From: Phocoena phocoena
Lineage: Eukaryota; Chordata; Mammalia; Artiodactyla; Phocoenidae
Direction: 5' to 3'
Assembly: GCF_963924675.1 (NCBI RefSeq)
Contig: NC_089238.1
Location: 28,563,815-28,627,814 of the forward strand
DNA length: 64,000 bases
Shown here: positions 47,861-60,634 of the stretch, in pieces
How the letters are laid out: every line of letters starts with the position of its first letter
How positions within the stretch are numbered: position 1 is the first letter of the stretch
Made by a program: the position numbers and the translations under genes
The notes under the pieces: generated by a model
The model's database searches: none
Told to the model about the DNA's origin: nothing
What the model saw: the letters and a program-made list of their open reading frames with translations, nothing else

Positions 47861-47993
47861 ACAGGATTCTCTGGCGGTCCAGTGGTTAGAACTCTGTGCT
47901 TCCACTGCACGGGGCATGGGTTCAATCCCGGGTTGGGAAATTAAGATCCCATGTGCTGCACAGCGTGGCCTAATTAATTGATTGATTGATTAA
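47861..47993 (+). mobile_element. Short CHR-type SINE, sense
   Basis: 'ctctggcggtccagtggttag' and 'gggttcaatcccggg' give the head and B box; it ends in 'gcacagcgtggcc' and a (gatt)n tail. No clear target duplication. Confidence 0.85.
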
Positions 47994-48582
47994 AAGGCAT
48001 ATTAAGAAAACAAAGATGGGAAAAGATATATATATGTAAGGTTATTCATCATAATACAGTAATAAAAATTGGGAATATACCAATGGTCCATCAGTATATT
48101 GAAAATCTGCAACTATTTTAAAAATTATATCTTAAAAAGAACATTAGTGACAAGGGAGAAAAAGTTCACAGTGTTGTTAAATGGGGTAGTAGTTAAGCTC
48201 TTGGAGTATCAAAGCCTAACCATGTGGTAAGTGCTGAATAAATAATAGCTATTATGTCTACAGGTGTCTAAATGAAAAAGACAGGCAGTAAACCTATGTT
48301 CAGTATGATTCTATTTTTTTTTTTTCCTTTAGAAAAGAGGTGAAGAGAATTGTAAAATCTGTTTATATGCACAAGGGGAAGATGGAAGCACACATCCTGA
48401 AATGTTAGCAGTGGTTCTCTCTGAACAGTGAAACTATGGATGATATTTTTCTTTGTATTTTTTTGTTGTCCTGTTTTCTGTAGTGAACCCTAATGCTTTT
48501 GTAAAGAGAACAAATAAGTTGATCAGTTCTAGACAAAATTTTAAAATAGTCCCATGAGAGTCTTTCAAACCACTGTCTAGAG

Positions 48583-48893
48583 CTACAGTGTCACAAATGG
48601 TAGCCACCAGGCACATGTGGCTATTGAGCACTTGAAATTTGGCTAGTCTGAAGTAGGAGGTGTTGTAAGTGTGAAGCACTGTTTCTGGATTTTGAAGGCT
48701 TAGTTTGGAAAAATGAATATAAAATATCTCAATAATATTCATAGATGACATACTGAAATGACAGTGCTTTTGTTATGTTAAATAGACTATATTGCTAAAA
48801 TTGGTGTCACGTATTTTACCTTTTTTTAATTGTGGCTACTAGAAAATTTTAAATTACATACGTGGCTTACATTATTTCTATTGGACAGTGCTG
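48583..48893 (+). mobile_element. hAT-type MITE (about 310 bp)
   Basis: The left end contains 'ctacagtgtcacaaatggtagccac' and 'catgtggctattgagcacttg'; the right end is 'ctattggacagtgctg', forming an inverted-end structure. Flanks gtctagag (48575-48582) and gtctagtg (48894-48901) match at 7 of 8 and fit the hAT target preference nTCTAGAn. The family name is not certain. Confidence 0.72.
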
Positions 48894-49595
48894 GTCTAGT
48901 GGTTCTAAACTCCTAAAACTTTTAGGAATTTTCGTTCATTTGTTTGTTTTTTACTTCTAGGAGTTTTGAGCCTGAGAAAATCATGGGAGAATTTCAAGAA
49001 AGTAGAATAGGTTGCCCTCCATTGCCCTGGACTTGGTGCTTCCCAGTCTGCAGGTGCTACTGCTGTTCTGAGACAAGTGATTTTTCCCCCCTGTTGATTA
49101 TCTTTTTCGGTTTGGCTCTGTCTCCTTTACTCCCAAAGTGATAGTCAGGAAAGAGTCATATGAAGCATCTCATTTTAATCTTTACTTCTTCTGTCCTTTG
49201 CTTATTGTTCTTCCAGATTAGAAGAGGGGCACTCCTTTAGTCTTCTAGAGCAATTGGTGATGTGAAAAATGTAAGGGCATGGCAGTAGTAACCCTCATGA
49301 AAAAATTTCTTCGGACCTTCTGTTTTCCAGAACTATTCTACTAACTTATGCCTCACAGTATAAAAGAGGGCCAGAGACCTCTTTCTGCCCTCTTAAGATA
49401 AAATGAGAAAAAGAGCTGTTTCAAGCCACTACTTAGTATAAGATGAAATTGGGTTATCTCTCTCATAATTGGTTATATCAATACAGAATAAGTTTATGAA
49501 TGATTACCTATTTTTAATAGCTTATTTGTATCACAAACTAATAGCTATTGATTTTATTTGAAAATGGTTATTATTGATGGATTTTTTTTTTTTAG

Positions 49596-50474
49596 GGATT
49601 TCTTCCAGAAAGTATGTATGAACGTATTCTCACTGGTCCCGTTGTGAGAGAGGAAGTAAGCAGGCGAGGGAGACGGCCTAAAAGTGGAATTGCAAAGGCC
49701 ACCGCGGCAGCGGCAGCTGCAACTGCCACCAGTATTTCAGGCAGTCCTTTATTAGCCAATGGATTACTTCCAGGTGTGGACCTCCCAACTCTTCAGGCCT
49801 TACAACAAAACCTACAAAACTTGCAGTCACTGCAAGTGACTGCAGGGCTCATGGGAATGCCTGCTGGCCTTTCTTCTGGAGGAGAAGCTAAAAACGTGGC
49901 TGCCATGTTCCCCATGCTGCTGTCAGGAATGACTGGATTGCCAAATCTGTTGGGCATGGGAGGACCCCTGACAAAGCCTACAGAATCTGGAACAGAAGAA
50001 AAAAAGGGAAATGACTCTACGGAGCTAGAAGGAAAAAAAGAAAGGACAGAGAGCCAAAATTCAGAGAATGGTGGTGAAAGCTCTGTGTCAAGTTCTCCTT
50101 CAACATCCTCTACTGCTGCATTAAGTGCAGCTGCAGCTGCCAACCCGTTAGCTCTTAACCCACTATTACTATCCAATATACTTTATCCAGGGATGCTTCT
50201 CACTCCAGGCCTTAATCTTCATATTCCAACTTTGTCCCAGTCCAATACTTTTGATGTACAGAAAAATAAAAACAGTGACTTAGGCTCATCTAAGTCTGTA
50301 GAAGTAAAGGAAGAAGATTCCAGAGTTGGAGATCAGGAAGACAAAGGGGGAACTGAACCGAGTCCTCTCAATGAAAACAGCACAGATGAGGGTTCAGAGA
50401 AAGCTGATGCTTCATCTGGATCTGATAGTACACCATCGTCATCTGAGGATTCAGATTCGAGTAATGAAGACTGA
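49596..50474 (+). CDS. CHD9: CHD9 last coding exon (C-terminus and stop)
   Basis: 292 codons plus TGA at 50,472-50,474. It begins [20 protein letters not shown], which closes BRK domain 2, then an AT-hook-like RRGRRPKSG, an Ala/Thr run, and Leu-rich text [20 protein letters not shown]. Two LXXLL motifs (LPNLL at 49,938-49,952 and LNPLL at 50,154-50,168) are the class used for nuclear-receptor contact, in line with the PRIC320 description. The end is acidic and Ser-rich ([12 protein letters not shown]). A 127-codon antisense frame here is a shadow. Confidence 0.96.
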   Translation, partial: GFLPESMYERILTGPVVREEVSRRGRRPKSGIAKATAAAAAATATSISGSPLLANGLLPGVDLPTLQALQQNLQNLQSLQVTAGLMGMPAGLSSGGEAKNVAAMFPMLLSGMTGLPNLLGMGGPLTKPTESGTEEKKGNDSTELEGKKERTESQNSENGGESSVSSSPSTSSTAALSAAAAANPLALNPLLLSNILYPGMLLTPGLNLHIPTLSQSNTFDVQKNKNSDLGSSKSVEVKEEDSRVGDQEDKGGTEPSPLNENSTDEGSEKADASSGSDSTPSSSEDSDSSNED

Positions 50475-52446
50475 TTCCCAGACTGCACTTAAATTATGAA
50501 CTGAGTTTGGATTTTTTTTCTTTAATTATTAATTGTAAATACCCCAGTGTTGAGTGCATCAATAACTTACTGACTGAACATTTCAGTTATTTGTTTAGAA
50601 GTGCAAACTGCTTTCAGAGACGTTTTGCATGTAATATTTCTTAAGATTCATAAGTTTCTGAACTCGTATGTACTATCAAATACATAAAGGTGTAAAATTA
50701 CAACAAAAGGCATTATAATTTTGTTGGGGGTTAATTTTATGAAAATTATGCTCAATAAGAGTTGTATATTTAATATATTTGCAGTGAACACAGAATACTT
50801 TATGCATATTACTGATTTAATTTGAATATAGTTTTACAGCCTCCTTGACACCTATAATTTACAGATCAAAACTCAGCAATAATTTGGGCAGCTAATGAAT
50901 GTCATGAAAGCTGTAGAATCTACATCACCATCCATTGCTTTAATTACATGAAAATGCTCTAGTGTTGTGATGCACTGCTGATATTTCCAATTCAGGTACA
51001 AGTGTGTTTTAAAGAAGAAATAAGTTTCCCAATCAGCCAATTTAACTGGCTACCTGTTACCTCAGCTGAGTTAGTTTAGGAAGTTTACATTCGTTTCTAA
51101 TTCTATACTTGTTTTCAGGGGTTTTTTAAACACATCCTATATATCATGTTAATCTGGCAAGAAATATGACTTGCTTTTTGCTGAGCTTCACTCTTAAAAT
51201 CAGTAAAATTAAGTCATGAAATAATCCTGTGTCATGTAACTTTGGCACCCTCTAGACATATTTAGTTTCAGCTCTTCAAAGTTTGGCCTCCTATTAGAAA
51301 TAATTGTCTCAGATGAGTAATGTCTGTTTCCAGGGTTCAGAAAAGGCAAACTTATGAAATGCCACTGAAAAGAACTTTCAACACAGCATACTTCATGTAA
51401 AAGAAATTGTTTGTTTGCTTTATTTGTGTAGATTTCTATTTGTGTTTTACGTCATGGAAATATTCCGGAATTAACAGATAATAGGGTAAAGTAATATGCA
51501 GATAGTCTCAATTCATTTTGAGTTTCTACGTATAAGCAAACTAAATGTTGCCCAGAATCAGTGTTGGGTTATCAGTTTATATTAAATATACTGAGTTGCC
51601 CATTTTGAAAATGCACTTTGAATAATCTCAAAAAAATATACGTTACTCTTATGAACCACAAAAAATGAAGCCAAAGGCTTCTGATCAATTTCTTAGAACC
51701 CTTTACCATGTAAAATTTGTCTGTTTGATTTGTGATACAATTTCTCCTGCTAAAGCTGCTATTATTCTGACAAGGTAGAGGTCCAGGTTCACCTTCATAT
51801 ACATTTAAAACAATTAGAACTGAATTGGAAATAAAATATCATTTATATCCTAAGGAGAGACAAGTGTTAGCGTTTTTCTGGTACTTAAAAATAAGTCAGT
51901 GATAAAGTTTGCGAGGGGAAAAGTACCTCACTTCTCTCCCAGAGAAAAAATAACTTTTAGTATGTTTTGATAGAACTCTATTGCTTTGTCATGAATTAAG
52001 CAATTATATTGGATTTTCCAAGACCTTTACCAGTAAATTATGTTTCTGTATGTAAAATAACTAACCCCTTATTAGAGAGACAGTGTTATATGTATTTACA
52101 AAATTATATAAGTTCCATTGGGATTGTATTGATTTTTGTATTTTCCCAAAATAGTACTTTGAATTGATAGTCCTTTATGCAATGTCTTAGCAATAGTCAC
52201 TATAATGCCCTTCCAGGAGAAGTGGGTAGTAATTCTTCATCATGAAAATGATATATTACATATTTAGTATCTTCCCTTTGCAGTATTGCACCTTTGTTTA
52301 ACTAGAATACACCTATGAGATAGCCAAAGTTTTTCAAACACAGTTAACTTAGTTTGCCGGTAAAGTATTTCAGCACCATCCACATTTCCCTTCTCTCCCC
52401 CTAGTTATACCCACATGATCTTCATTCCTTTCTGTCTCCAATTTAA

Positions 52447-52452
52447 AATAAA
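52447..52452 (+). promoter_or_regulatory. CHD9: Possible internal polyadenylation signal (AATAAA)
   Basis: Canonical hexamer inside the 3' UTR that would give a 3' UTR of about 2.0 kb. No direct evidence of use. Confidence 0.3.
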
Positions 52453-53722
52453 GGGGAAAAAAGCCCTAGATCTTGTCACTAAAATCTAATTTATATCAAA
52501 TTTATGAGATAAAGTATTTTCCTAATTATGATCAAATGAATTTGGTTATTAACATCTTAGTGATTCTCTTTCTATGTAATAAGGCAGTTGCAGTTTTCAA
52601 AGCATTAAGGCTAGTATTAACTTTAAACATTCTCTTGGGTTTCAAGACACTTCTATCTAGTACTGATTGGGGAAAAGTTGTCCAGCTATCAGCTTAAAAA
52701 AACATGCAAACATGGTTGTGTAAAGTTAAGGGTTATAAGAAAAGAAATCAGTAGAATTACATAATACTAAAGTTGCAGTTGAAAGGATATCCAAGTATGT
52801 GTTGGTAGTTACTAAAAGAATTATAGCTGTTATTGCCTTGTATTTATAGCCCTTGTTTCAGGTTTCATGATTCAAGTCTTAGTCCAATTTTTCTTTTGGA
52901 CATTGCAATATTTACCAGTTGTGTTTTGTGTAGTCTGAATTTGCTTTCTGTAGTTGAGCAAACGTCTTAAAAAGTCATTTGTAATTTATTAAATTACTTT
53001 CTATGATGTTCTATAGAGCAAATGGAAGTTTAATTATTTTTTATTAAACATATTCTTTGACTACCCATGATGTCAGCCTCTGTACATGACAATTTTTTTT
53101 ATTTTTATATATAATTTATCTTATTCCAGTTATGAAGGAAACCATAGTCATAAATCTTTAAAAGGAAAGTGGAAGAATTTTTAAGAGACAGAAGTTGGCT
53201 ATAATTATATCCACAATATTATTATTTCCCAAAGTTTTCTTCCCCTGGACCTTTAAAAATCCCGAAAGACCCAGAGATATACCTAACCTCTTAAGTCCAT
53301 TTTGAAGATCAGTAATTATTTTTTCCCTTGGTCTTAGAGACTTTCCTAATTCATCACTGTTGTTTGCAGTGTTTTTTTTTATAAATATGAAAGAAATTTG
53401 TTTTTCCTCAAACTACAAAAGTAGAACAGTGGAGTCTCATCACCCTCATTTAACTTGAACACATTCAACTATACTGCCATGCTTTAGAAAACCTTTCTTT
53501 TTTGTAAAATATACTAAACAAGTCAACAGCTTCATCTGGTGCTCACCCAGAGGATCAGTAATATGTTCCACTGCTGGAGGAAGAATTGGCTGTGTCGGAT
53601 GATTTTGAGAGAAGATACACTATGTATAAAATGATGTATTCTGTATATTTTGAACTGTAGGAGGGAAAAAAGTGGTTTGGGGGGAGAGTAATTTTTGACT
53701 ACAAGTAATGTTCACCTCATTC

Positions 53723-53728
53723 AATAAA
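53723..53728 (+). promoter_or_regulatory. CHD9: Likely distal polyadenylation signal (AATAAA)
   Basis: The last canonical hexamer before repeat-derived DNA starts, preceded by a T/G-rich run (gtggtttggggggag). It probably sets the 3' end near 53,745-53,760. Confidence 0.55.
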
Positions 53729-53884
53729 TTAAGAACTTAATCTCTACATAAATGCAACTTCAGTACAGTAAGCTATTTATTTTAAAATGCAGAAAAACAA
53801 AAAGCTATTTAAATCATCCATAAACCCACCCTGAAATACTGTTCATGTAGCTATCCAATCTTTTTACATGTATGTTATATACAT

Positions 53885-54325
53885 GTAGTGGGTTGAATAG
53901 TGTCCTACAAAAATTCATGTCAACCCAGAATCTCAGAATGTGGCCTTAATTGGAAATAGGATCTTGGCAGATAAAATTAGTTAAGATGCAGACATACTAG
54001 ATTAGGGTGGGCCCTAAATCCAATGACTGTTGTCCTTATAAGAAGAGGAGAGGACATAAGAAACACAAGGAATAGGGCCACGAGGCAATAAGCAGAGATT
54101 GGTGCTGTGCAGCTACAAGCCAAGGAACACCAAGGGCTACCAGCAACCACCAGAAGCTAGGAGAGAAGCGTGAACAGATTCTCCTCCACAGCCTCCAGAA
54201 GGAACCAACCTTGCCAACACCTTGATTTTGGACTTCTGGCCTGAACTGTGGTAGAATAAATTTCAGCTGTTTTAAGCCATCCAGTTTGTGGTAATTTGTT
54301 ACGGTAGCTTTAGGAAACATACATT
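53885..54325 (+). mobile_element. Solo LTR of MaLR type (MLT1-like)
   Basis: 'tagtgggttgaatagtgtcc', 'agaatgtggccttaattgg', 'tagggtgggccctaaatcc', 'gtccttataagaagaggag', 'cttggtttcggacttctgg'-like text and 'gccatccagtttgtggtaa' give the order of an ERVL-MaLR LTR, including its own AATAAA near 54,256. Solo and ancient, with no internal viral genes. Confidence 0.65.
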
Positions 54326-54544
54326 TTCATATTAAATCAGTACTATATGGGACAGAATATTGGCTGTTTTGCCTTTAATATACTGGCCTCTATGTCAGTA
54401 AGTATCCTGCAATGTGATTTTTAATACATATATTGCCCATACAGGTGTAATTTATTTAACCAGGAACCTAATTATATATGCATTTTTTTGTATCCATCCC
54501 TAATGATTTCCTTAACCCCTAGAAGTGAAAATACTTCTGTTTTT

Positions 54545-54730
54545 TTTTTTTTTTTTTTGCGGTACGCGGGCCTCTTACTGCTGTGGTCTCTCCAGACGCA
54601 CAGGCTCAGCAGCCATGGCTCACGGGCCCAGCCGCTCCGCGGCATGTGGGATCTTCCCGGACCGGGGCACGAACCCATGTCCCCTGCATTAGCACGCAGA
54701 CTCTCAATCACTGCGCCACCAGGGAAGCCC
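54545..54730 (-). mobile_element. CHR-type SINE, antisense
   Basis: The reverse strand reads gggcttccctggtggcgcag with 'gggttcgtgcccc'. The duplication aatacttctgttttt is at 54530-54544 and 54731-54745. Shorter body than the copy at 2,602, so internally deleted. Confidence 0.93.
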
Positions 54731-54908
54731 AATACTTCTGTTTTTAAGGCTTGATTTGTGTTGCCAGTGCCAGTGACATTAGTAACAATTTATGCTACTA
54801 TTAGCAGCATACATTTTGTGCATGCTCATTTACCCCAAATTCTTACCAGTACCGTGTATTGCATTTGAAATCATCTTTGCCTTTACTAACAGGCAAAAAT
54901 AACATCTT

Positions 54909-55352
54909 TTTTAAAAACTGAAGTATAGTTGGTATACAATATTATGTATGTTACAGGTGTGCGATATAGTGATTCACAATTTTTAAAGGTTATACTCCAC
55001 TTACAGTTATTATAAAATATTGGCCATATTCCCCATGTTGTACAATATATCCTTGTAGCATACTTCATACACAGTAGTTTGTACCTCTTAATCCCCTCCC
55101 CCTATATTTCCCCTCCCCCTTTCCCTTTCCCCACTGGTAACCACTAGTTCTCTATACTTTTGAGTCTGCATTTTTGTTAAATTCACTAGTTCGTTCTATT
55201 TTTTAGATTTCACATATAAGTGGTATCATACAGTATTTGTCTTTGTCTGACTTATTTCACTTAGCATATACCCTCCAAGGCCATCTGCATTGCTGCAAAT
55301 GGCAAAATTCCATACTTTTTTTATGGCTGAGTAGTATTCCAGTGTGTGTGTA

Positions 55353-55384
<32 letters not shown>

Positions 55385-55399
55385 TGTGTCTCCACATCT
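54909..55399 (-). mobile_element. 5'-truncated L1 3' end, antisense
   Basis: 'gaagtatagttggtataca' to 'tatggctgagtagtattcc' is the antisense L1 3' end. The duplication taacatctt is at 54900-54908 and 55400-55408. A (TG)n run has grown where the L1 normally reads 'ccattgtatatatgtacc'. Confidence 0.8.
55342..55390. repeat. (TG)n microsatellite inside an L1 fragment
   Basis: About 24 tg/tg-ta dinucleotides, with 'tatg' interruptions at both ends. Confidence 0.96.
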
Positions 55400-55893
55400 T
55401 AACATCTTAATGAATTTTTAAATCATTCTTCCTTTTTCTTAGTAAAAAATAAGACAGAATGTTATAGAAAATCATGGGGAAGAAGAGAGGAGGAGAAGCA
55501 CAAAGTAAACAACCCTTAATGTTGAATACTCAGACATAATTGTTAACTTTTGGGTCATTTTTTTTGCATATACATATTATGTATTATTTTAATAAGAGTG
55601 AAGTTAAACTGTACATACCATTTTGTAACCTTTTCATTTACTATATCATAATAATCTTCCCATACCATTAAAGAATCTTTCACAATTTTTTTTATACAGC
55701 AGGTTCTTATTAGTCCTCAATTTTATACACATCAGTGTATACATGTCAATTCCAATCGCCCAATTCATCACACCACCATCCTCACCCCACCCCACCCCCG
55801 TGGCTTTCCCACTTTGGTGTCCATAAGTTTGTTCTCTACATCTGTGTCTCAACTTCAGCCCTGCAAACCAGTTAGTTCATCTGTACCATTTTT

Positions 55894-58800
55894 CTAGGTT
55901 CCACATACATGTGTTAATATACGATATTTGTTTTTCTGTTTCTGACTTACTTCACTCTGTATGACAGTCTCTAGGTCCATCCACGTCTCAACAAATGACC
56001 CAGTTTCGTTCCTTTTTATGGCTGAGTAATATTCCACTGTATATATGTACCACAACTTCTTTATCCATTCATCTGTCGATGGGCACTTAGGTTGCTTCCA
56101 TGACCTGGCTATTGTAAATAGTGCTGCAATGAACATTGGGGTGCATGTGTCTTTTTGAATTATGGTTTTCTCTGGTATATGCCCAGGAGTGGGATTGCTG
56201 GATCATATGGTAATTCTATTTTTAGTTTTTTTAAGAAACCTCCATATTGTTCTCCATAGTGGCTGTATCAATTTACATTCCCACCAACAGTGCAATAGGG
56301 TTCCCTTTTCTCCACATCCTCTCCAGTATTTGTTGTTTGTAGATTTTCTGATGATGCCCATTCTAACTGGTGTGAGGTGATACTTCATTGTAGTTTTGAT
56401 TTGCATTTCTCTAGTAATTAGTGATGTTGAGCAACTTTTCATGTGCTTCTTGGTCATCTGTATGTCTTCTTTGGAGGAATGTCTATTTAGGTCTTCTGCC
56501 CATTTTTGGATTGGGTTGTTTGTTTCTTTAATATTGAGCTGCATGAGCTGTTTATATATTTTGGAGATTAATCCTTTGTCCGTTGATTCGTTTGCAAATA
56601 TTTTCTCCCATTCTGAGGGTTGTCTATGTCTTGTTTATGGTTTCCTTTGCTGTGCAAAAGCTTTGAAGTTTCATTAGGTCCCATTTGTTTATTTTTGTTT
56701 TGATTTCCATTACTCTAGGAGGTGGATCAAAAAAGATCTTGCTGTGATTTATGTCAAAGAGTGTTCTTCCTATGTTTTCCTCTAAGAGTTTTATAGTGTC
56801 CAGTCTTACATTTAGGTCTCGAATCCATTTTGAGTTTATTTTTGTGTATGGTGTTAGGGAGTGTTCTAATTTCATTCTTTCACATGTAGCTGTCCAGTTT
56901 TCCCAGCACCACTTATTGAAGAGACTGTCTTTTCTCCATTGTATATCCATGTCATAGATTAGTTGATCATAGGTGCATGGGTTTATCTCTGGGCTTTCTA
57001 TCCCGTTCCATTGATCTGTCTTTCTGTTTTTGTGCCAGTACCATACTGTCTTGATTACTGTAGCTTTGTAGTATAGTCTGAAGTCGGAGTGTGATTCCTC
57101 CAGCTCTGTTTTTTTTCCCTCAAGACTGCTTTGGCTATTCGGGGTCTTTTGTCTCTCCATACAGATTTTAAAATTTTTTGTTCTAGTTCCATAAAAAATG
57201 CCATTGATAATTTGATAGGGATTGCATTGAATCTGTAGATTGCTTTGGATAGTATAGTCATTTTCACAATATTGATTCTCCAATCCAAGAACATGGTATA
57301 TCTCTCCATGTGTTGGTATCATCTTTAATTTCTTTCATGAGTGTCTTATAGTTTTCTGCACACAGGTCTTTTGTCTCCCTAGGTAGGTTTATTCCTAGGT
57401 ATTTTATTCTTTTTGTTGCAATGGTAAATGGGAGTGTTTCCTTAATGTCTCTTTCAGATTTTTCATCATTAGTGTACAGGAATGCAAGAGATTTCTGTGC
57501 ATTAATTTTCTATCCTGCTACTTTACCAAATTCATTGATTAGCTCTAGTAGTTTTCTGGTGGCATCCTTAGGATTCTCTATGTACAGTATCATGTCGTCT
57601 GCAAACAGTGACAGTTTTACTTCTTCTTTTCCAATTTGTATTCCTTTTATTTCTTTTTCTTCTCTGATTGCCGTGGCTAGGACTTCCAAAACTATGTTGA
57701 ATAATAGTGTCAAGAGTGGACATCTTGTCTTGTTCCTGATCTTAGAGGAAATGCTTTCAGTTTTTCACCATTGAGAATGATGTTTGCAGTGGGTTTGTCA
57801 TATATGGCCATTATTATGTTGAAGTAGGTTCCCTCTATGCCCACTTTCTGGAGAGTTTTTATCATAAATGGGTGTTGAATTTTGTCAAAAGCTTTTTCTG
57901 CATCTATTGAGAGGATCGTATGGTTTTTATTCTTCAATTTGTTAATATGGTGTATCACATTGATTGATTTGTGTATATTGAAAAATCCTTGCCTCCCTGG
58001 GATAAATCCCACTTCATCATGGTGTATGATCCTTTTAATGTGTTGTTGGATTCTGTTTGCTAGTATTTTGTTGAGGATTTTTGCATCTATATTCATCAGT
58101 GATATTGGTCTGTAATTTTCTTTTTTGTAGTATCTTTGTCTGGTTTTGGTATCAGGGTGATGGTGGCCTCATAGAATGAGTTTGGGAAGTGTTCCTTCCG
58201 CTGCATTTTTTTGGAAGAGTTTGAGAAGGATGGGTGTTTGATAGAATTCACCTGTGAAGCCATCTGGTCCTGGACTTTGTTTGTTGGAAGATTTTTAATC
58301 ACATTTTCAATTTCATTACTTGTGATTGGTCTGTTCATATTTTCTATTTCTTCCTGGTTCAGTCTTGGAAGGTTATACCTTTCTAAGAATTTGTCCATGT
58401 CTTCCAGGTTGTCCATTTTATTGGCATAGAGTTGCTTGTAGTAGTCTCTTAGGATGCTTTGTATTTCTGTGGTGTCTGTTGCAACTTTTCCTTTTTCATT
58501 TCTAATTTTATTGATTTGAGTCCTCTCCCTCTTTTTCTTGATGAGTCTGGCTAATGGTTTATCAATTTTGTTTATCTTCTCAAAGAATCAGCTTTTAGTT
58601 TTATTGATCTTTGCTATTGTTTTCTTTGTTTCTATTTCATTTATTTCTGCTCTGGTCTTTATGATTTCTTTTCTTCTACTAACTTTGGGTTTTGTTTGTT
58701 CTTCTTTCTCTAGTTCCCATAGGTGTAAGGTTAGATTGTTTATTTGAGATTTCTCTTGTTTCTTGAGGTAGGCTTGTATAGCTATAAACCTCCCTCTTAG

Positions 58801-59673
58801 AACTGCTTTTGTTGCATCCCATAGGCTTTGGATCATCGTGTTTTCATTGTCATTTGTCTAGGTATTTTTTGATTTCCTCTTTGATTTCTTCAGTGATCTC
58901 TTGGTTATTTAGTAATGTATTGTTTAGCCTCCATGTGTTTGTGTTTTTTATGTATTTTTCCCTGTAATTCATTTCTAATCTCATAGCATTGTGGTCAGAA
59001 AAGATGCTGGATATGATTTCAATTTTCTTAAATTTACTGAGTCTTGATTTGTGACCCAAAATGTGGTCTATCCTGGAGAATGTTCCATGCACACTTGAGA
59101 AGGAAGTGTAATCTGCTGTTTTTGGATGGAATGTCCTATAAATATCAATTAAATCTATCTGGTCTATTGTGTCATTTAAAGCTTCTGTTTCCTTATTTAT
59201 TTTCAGTTTGGATGATCTGTCCATTGGTGTAAGTGAGGTGTTTAAGTCCCCCACTATTATTGTGTTACTGTCGACTTCCTGTTTTAAAGCTGTTAGCAGT
59301 TGCCTTATGTATTGAGGTGCTCCTATGTTGGGTGCATATATATTTATAATTGTTATATCTTCTTCTTGGATTGATCCATTGATCATTATGTAGTGTCCTT
59401 CCTTGTCTCTTGTAACATTCTTTATTTTAAAGTCTATTTTATCAGATATGAGTATTGCTACTCCAGCTTTCTTTTGATTTCCATGTGCATGGAATATCTT
59501 TTTCCATCCCCTCACTTTCAGTCTGTATGTGTCCCTAGGTCTGAAATGGTCTCTTAGACAGCATATATATGGGTCTTGTTTTTGTATCCATTCAGCAAGC
59601 CTGTGTCTTTTGGTTGCAGCATTTAATCCACTCACATTTAAGGTAATTATTGATATGTATGTTCTTATGACCG
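55894..59673 (-). pseudogene. L1 ORF2 pseudogene, antisense
   Basis: The endonuclease part (59,635-58,850) is open and shows GVAILISDK, IIVGDLNTSL and SRIDHILGHK. A small deletion near 58,850 shifts frame, and a Trp codon has become a stop near 58,588. RT text follows (KAFDKIQH near 57,880 and [12 protein letters not shown] near 57,590, an intact FADD box). The C-terminal part ends at 55,894. The expected start codon is changed (ACG in place of ATG near 59,673). L1 ORF2p would be the endonuclease/reverse transcriptase; this copy cannot make it. Confidence 0.87.
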
Positions 59674-59736
59674 TTTTCTTAATTGTTTTGGGTTTGTTTT
59701 TGTAGGTCTTTCTTTTTCTTCTCTTGTGTTTCCCAC

Positions 59737-60634
59737 TTAGAGAAGTTCCTTTAGCATTTGTTGTAGAACTGGTTTGGTGGTGCTGAATTCTCTTAGCTTT
59801 TGCTTGTCTGTAAAGCTTTTGATTTCTCCATCGAATCTGAATGAGATCCTTGCCGGGTAGAGTAATCTTGGTTGTAGGTTCTTCCCTTTCATCACTTTAA
59901 GTATATCATGCCAGTCCCTTCTGACTTGTAGAGTTTCTGCTGAGAAATCAGCTGTTAACCTTATGGGAGTTCCCTTGTTTGTTGTCATTTTTCCCTTGCT
60001 GCTTTCAATAATTTTTCTTTGTCTTTAATTTTTGCCAGTTTGATTACTGTGTGTCTCAGCATGTTTCTCCTTGGGTTTCTCCTGTATGGAACTCTCTGTG
60101 CTTCCTGGACTTCGGTGGCTATTTCCTTTCCCATGTTAGGGAAGTTTTCGACTATAGTCTCTTCAAATATTTTCTCAGGTCCTTTCTCTCTTCTCCTTCT
60201 GGGACCCCTATAATGCGAATGTTGTTGCGTTTAATGTTGTCCCAGAGGTCTCTTAGGCTGTCTTCATTTCTTTTCATTCTTTTTTCTTTATTCTGTTCCG
60301 CAGCAGTGAATTCCACCATTCTGTCTTCCAGGTCACTTATCCGTTCTTCTGCCTCAGTTATTCTGCTATTGATTCCTTCTAGTGTAGTTTTCATTTCAGT
60401 TATTGTATTGTTCATCTCTGTTTGTTTGTTCTTTAATTCTTCTAGGTCTTTGTTAAACATTTCTTGCATCTTCTTGATCTTTGCCTCCATTCTTTTTCCG
60501 AGGTCCTGGATCATCTTCACTATCATTATTCTGAATTCTTTTTGTGGGAGGTTGACTATCTCCACTTCATTTAGTTGTTTTTCAGGGGATTTATCTTGTT
60601 CCTTCATCTGGTACATAGCCCTCTGCCTTTTCAT
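59737..60634 (-). pseudogene. L1 ORF1 pseudogene, antisense
   Basis: Starts MKRQRAMYQMKEQDKS at 60,634, with coiled-coil text (KDLEELKNKQTEMNNTI) and RNA-recognition text (NNIRIIGVPEGEER). It is shifted out of frame near 60,150 and resumes with LTADFSAETLQVRRDWHDIL, ending LKELL and a stop at 59,737. One frameshift region separates the halves. Confidence 0.85.

Larger units (their letters stand above)
47311..49595 (+). other. CHD9 last intron (2.3 kb)
   Basis: GT-AG (gtgagt ... ttttag). Contains two SINEs and a hAT MITE. The segment 48,900-49,595 shows no feature I recognise. Confidence 0.9.
1..53750 (+). other. CHD9: CHD9 gene, 3' half (19 coding exons plus 3' UTR; 5' part outside window)
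   Basis: CHD9 is a nuclear ATP-dependent chromatin remodeller of the CHD6-9 (kismet-like) group, described as a nuclear-receptor co-regulator (CReMM/PRIC320). The exons translate to one uninterrupted frame of 1,459 residues beginning just after the SNF2 helicase. Order by residues from the first visible codon: SANT-like region about 45-130, WW/LLIG/KHG module about 233-265, second SANT about 396-460, similar WW module about 519-553, poly-Ser tract about 700-760, BRK 1 about 1040-1085, BRK 2 about 1108-1175, low-complexity acidic C-terminus. Every intron is GT-AG and all exon phases agree. The protein text matches CHD9 as remembered rather than CHD6, CHD7 or CHD8 (for example [11 protein letters not shown] at the start and [11 protein letters not shown] at the end). 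The ATPase and both chromodomains are not in the window, and no break suggests a pseudogene. Confidence 0.96.
50475..53750 (+). other. CHD9: CHD9 3' UTR (about 3.2 kb)
   Basis: Continuous with the stop codon and notably free of the SINE, L1 and DNA-transposon insertions that fill the introns. It is AT-rich with many ATTTA pentamers. Candidate AATAAA signals are at 52,447 and 53,723. Repeats resume just after, at about 53,885. The exact cleavage site is inferred. Confidence 0.75.

Noticed and set aside
49793..50176. 127-codon minus-strand open frame under the last exon
   Set aside because: Fully overlaps conserved CHD9 coding sequence and has no domain or splice context.
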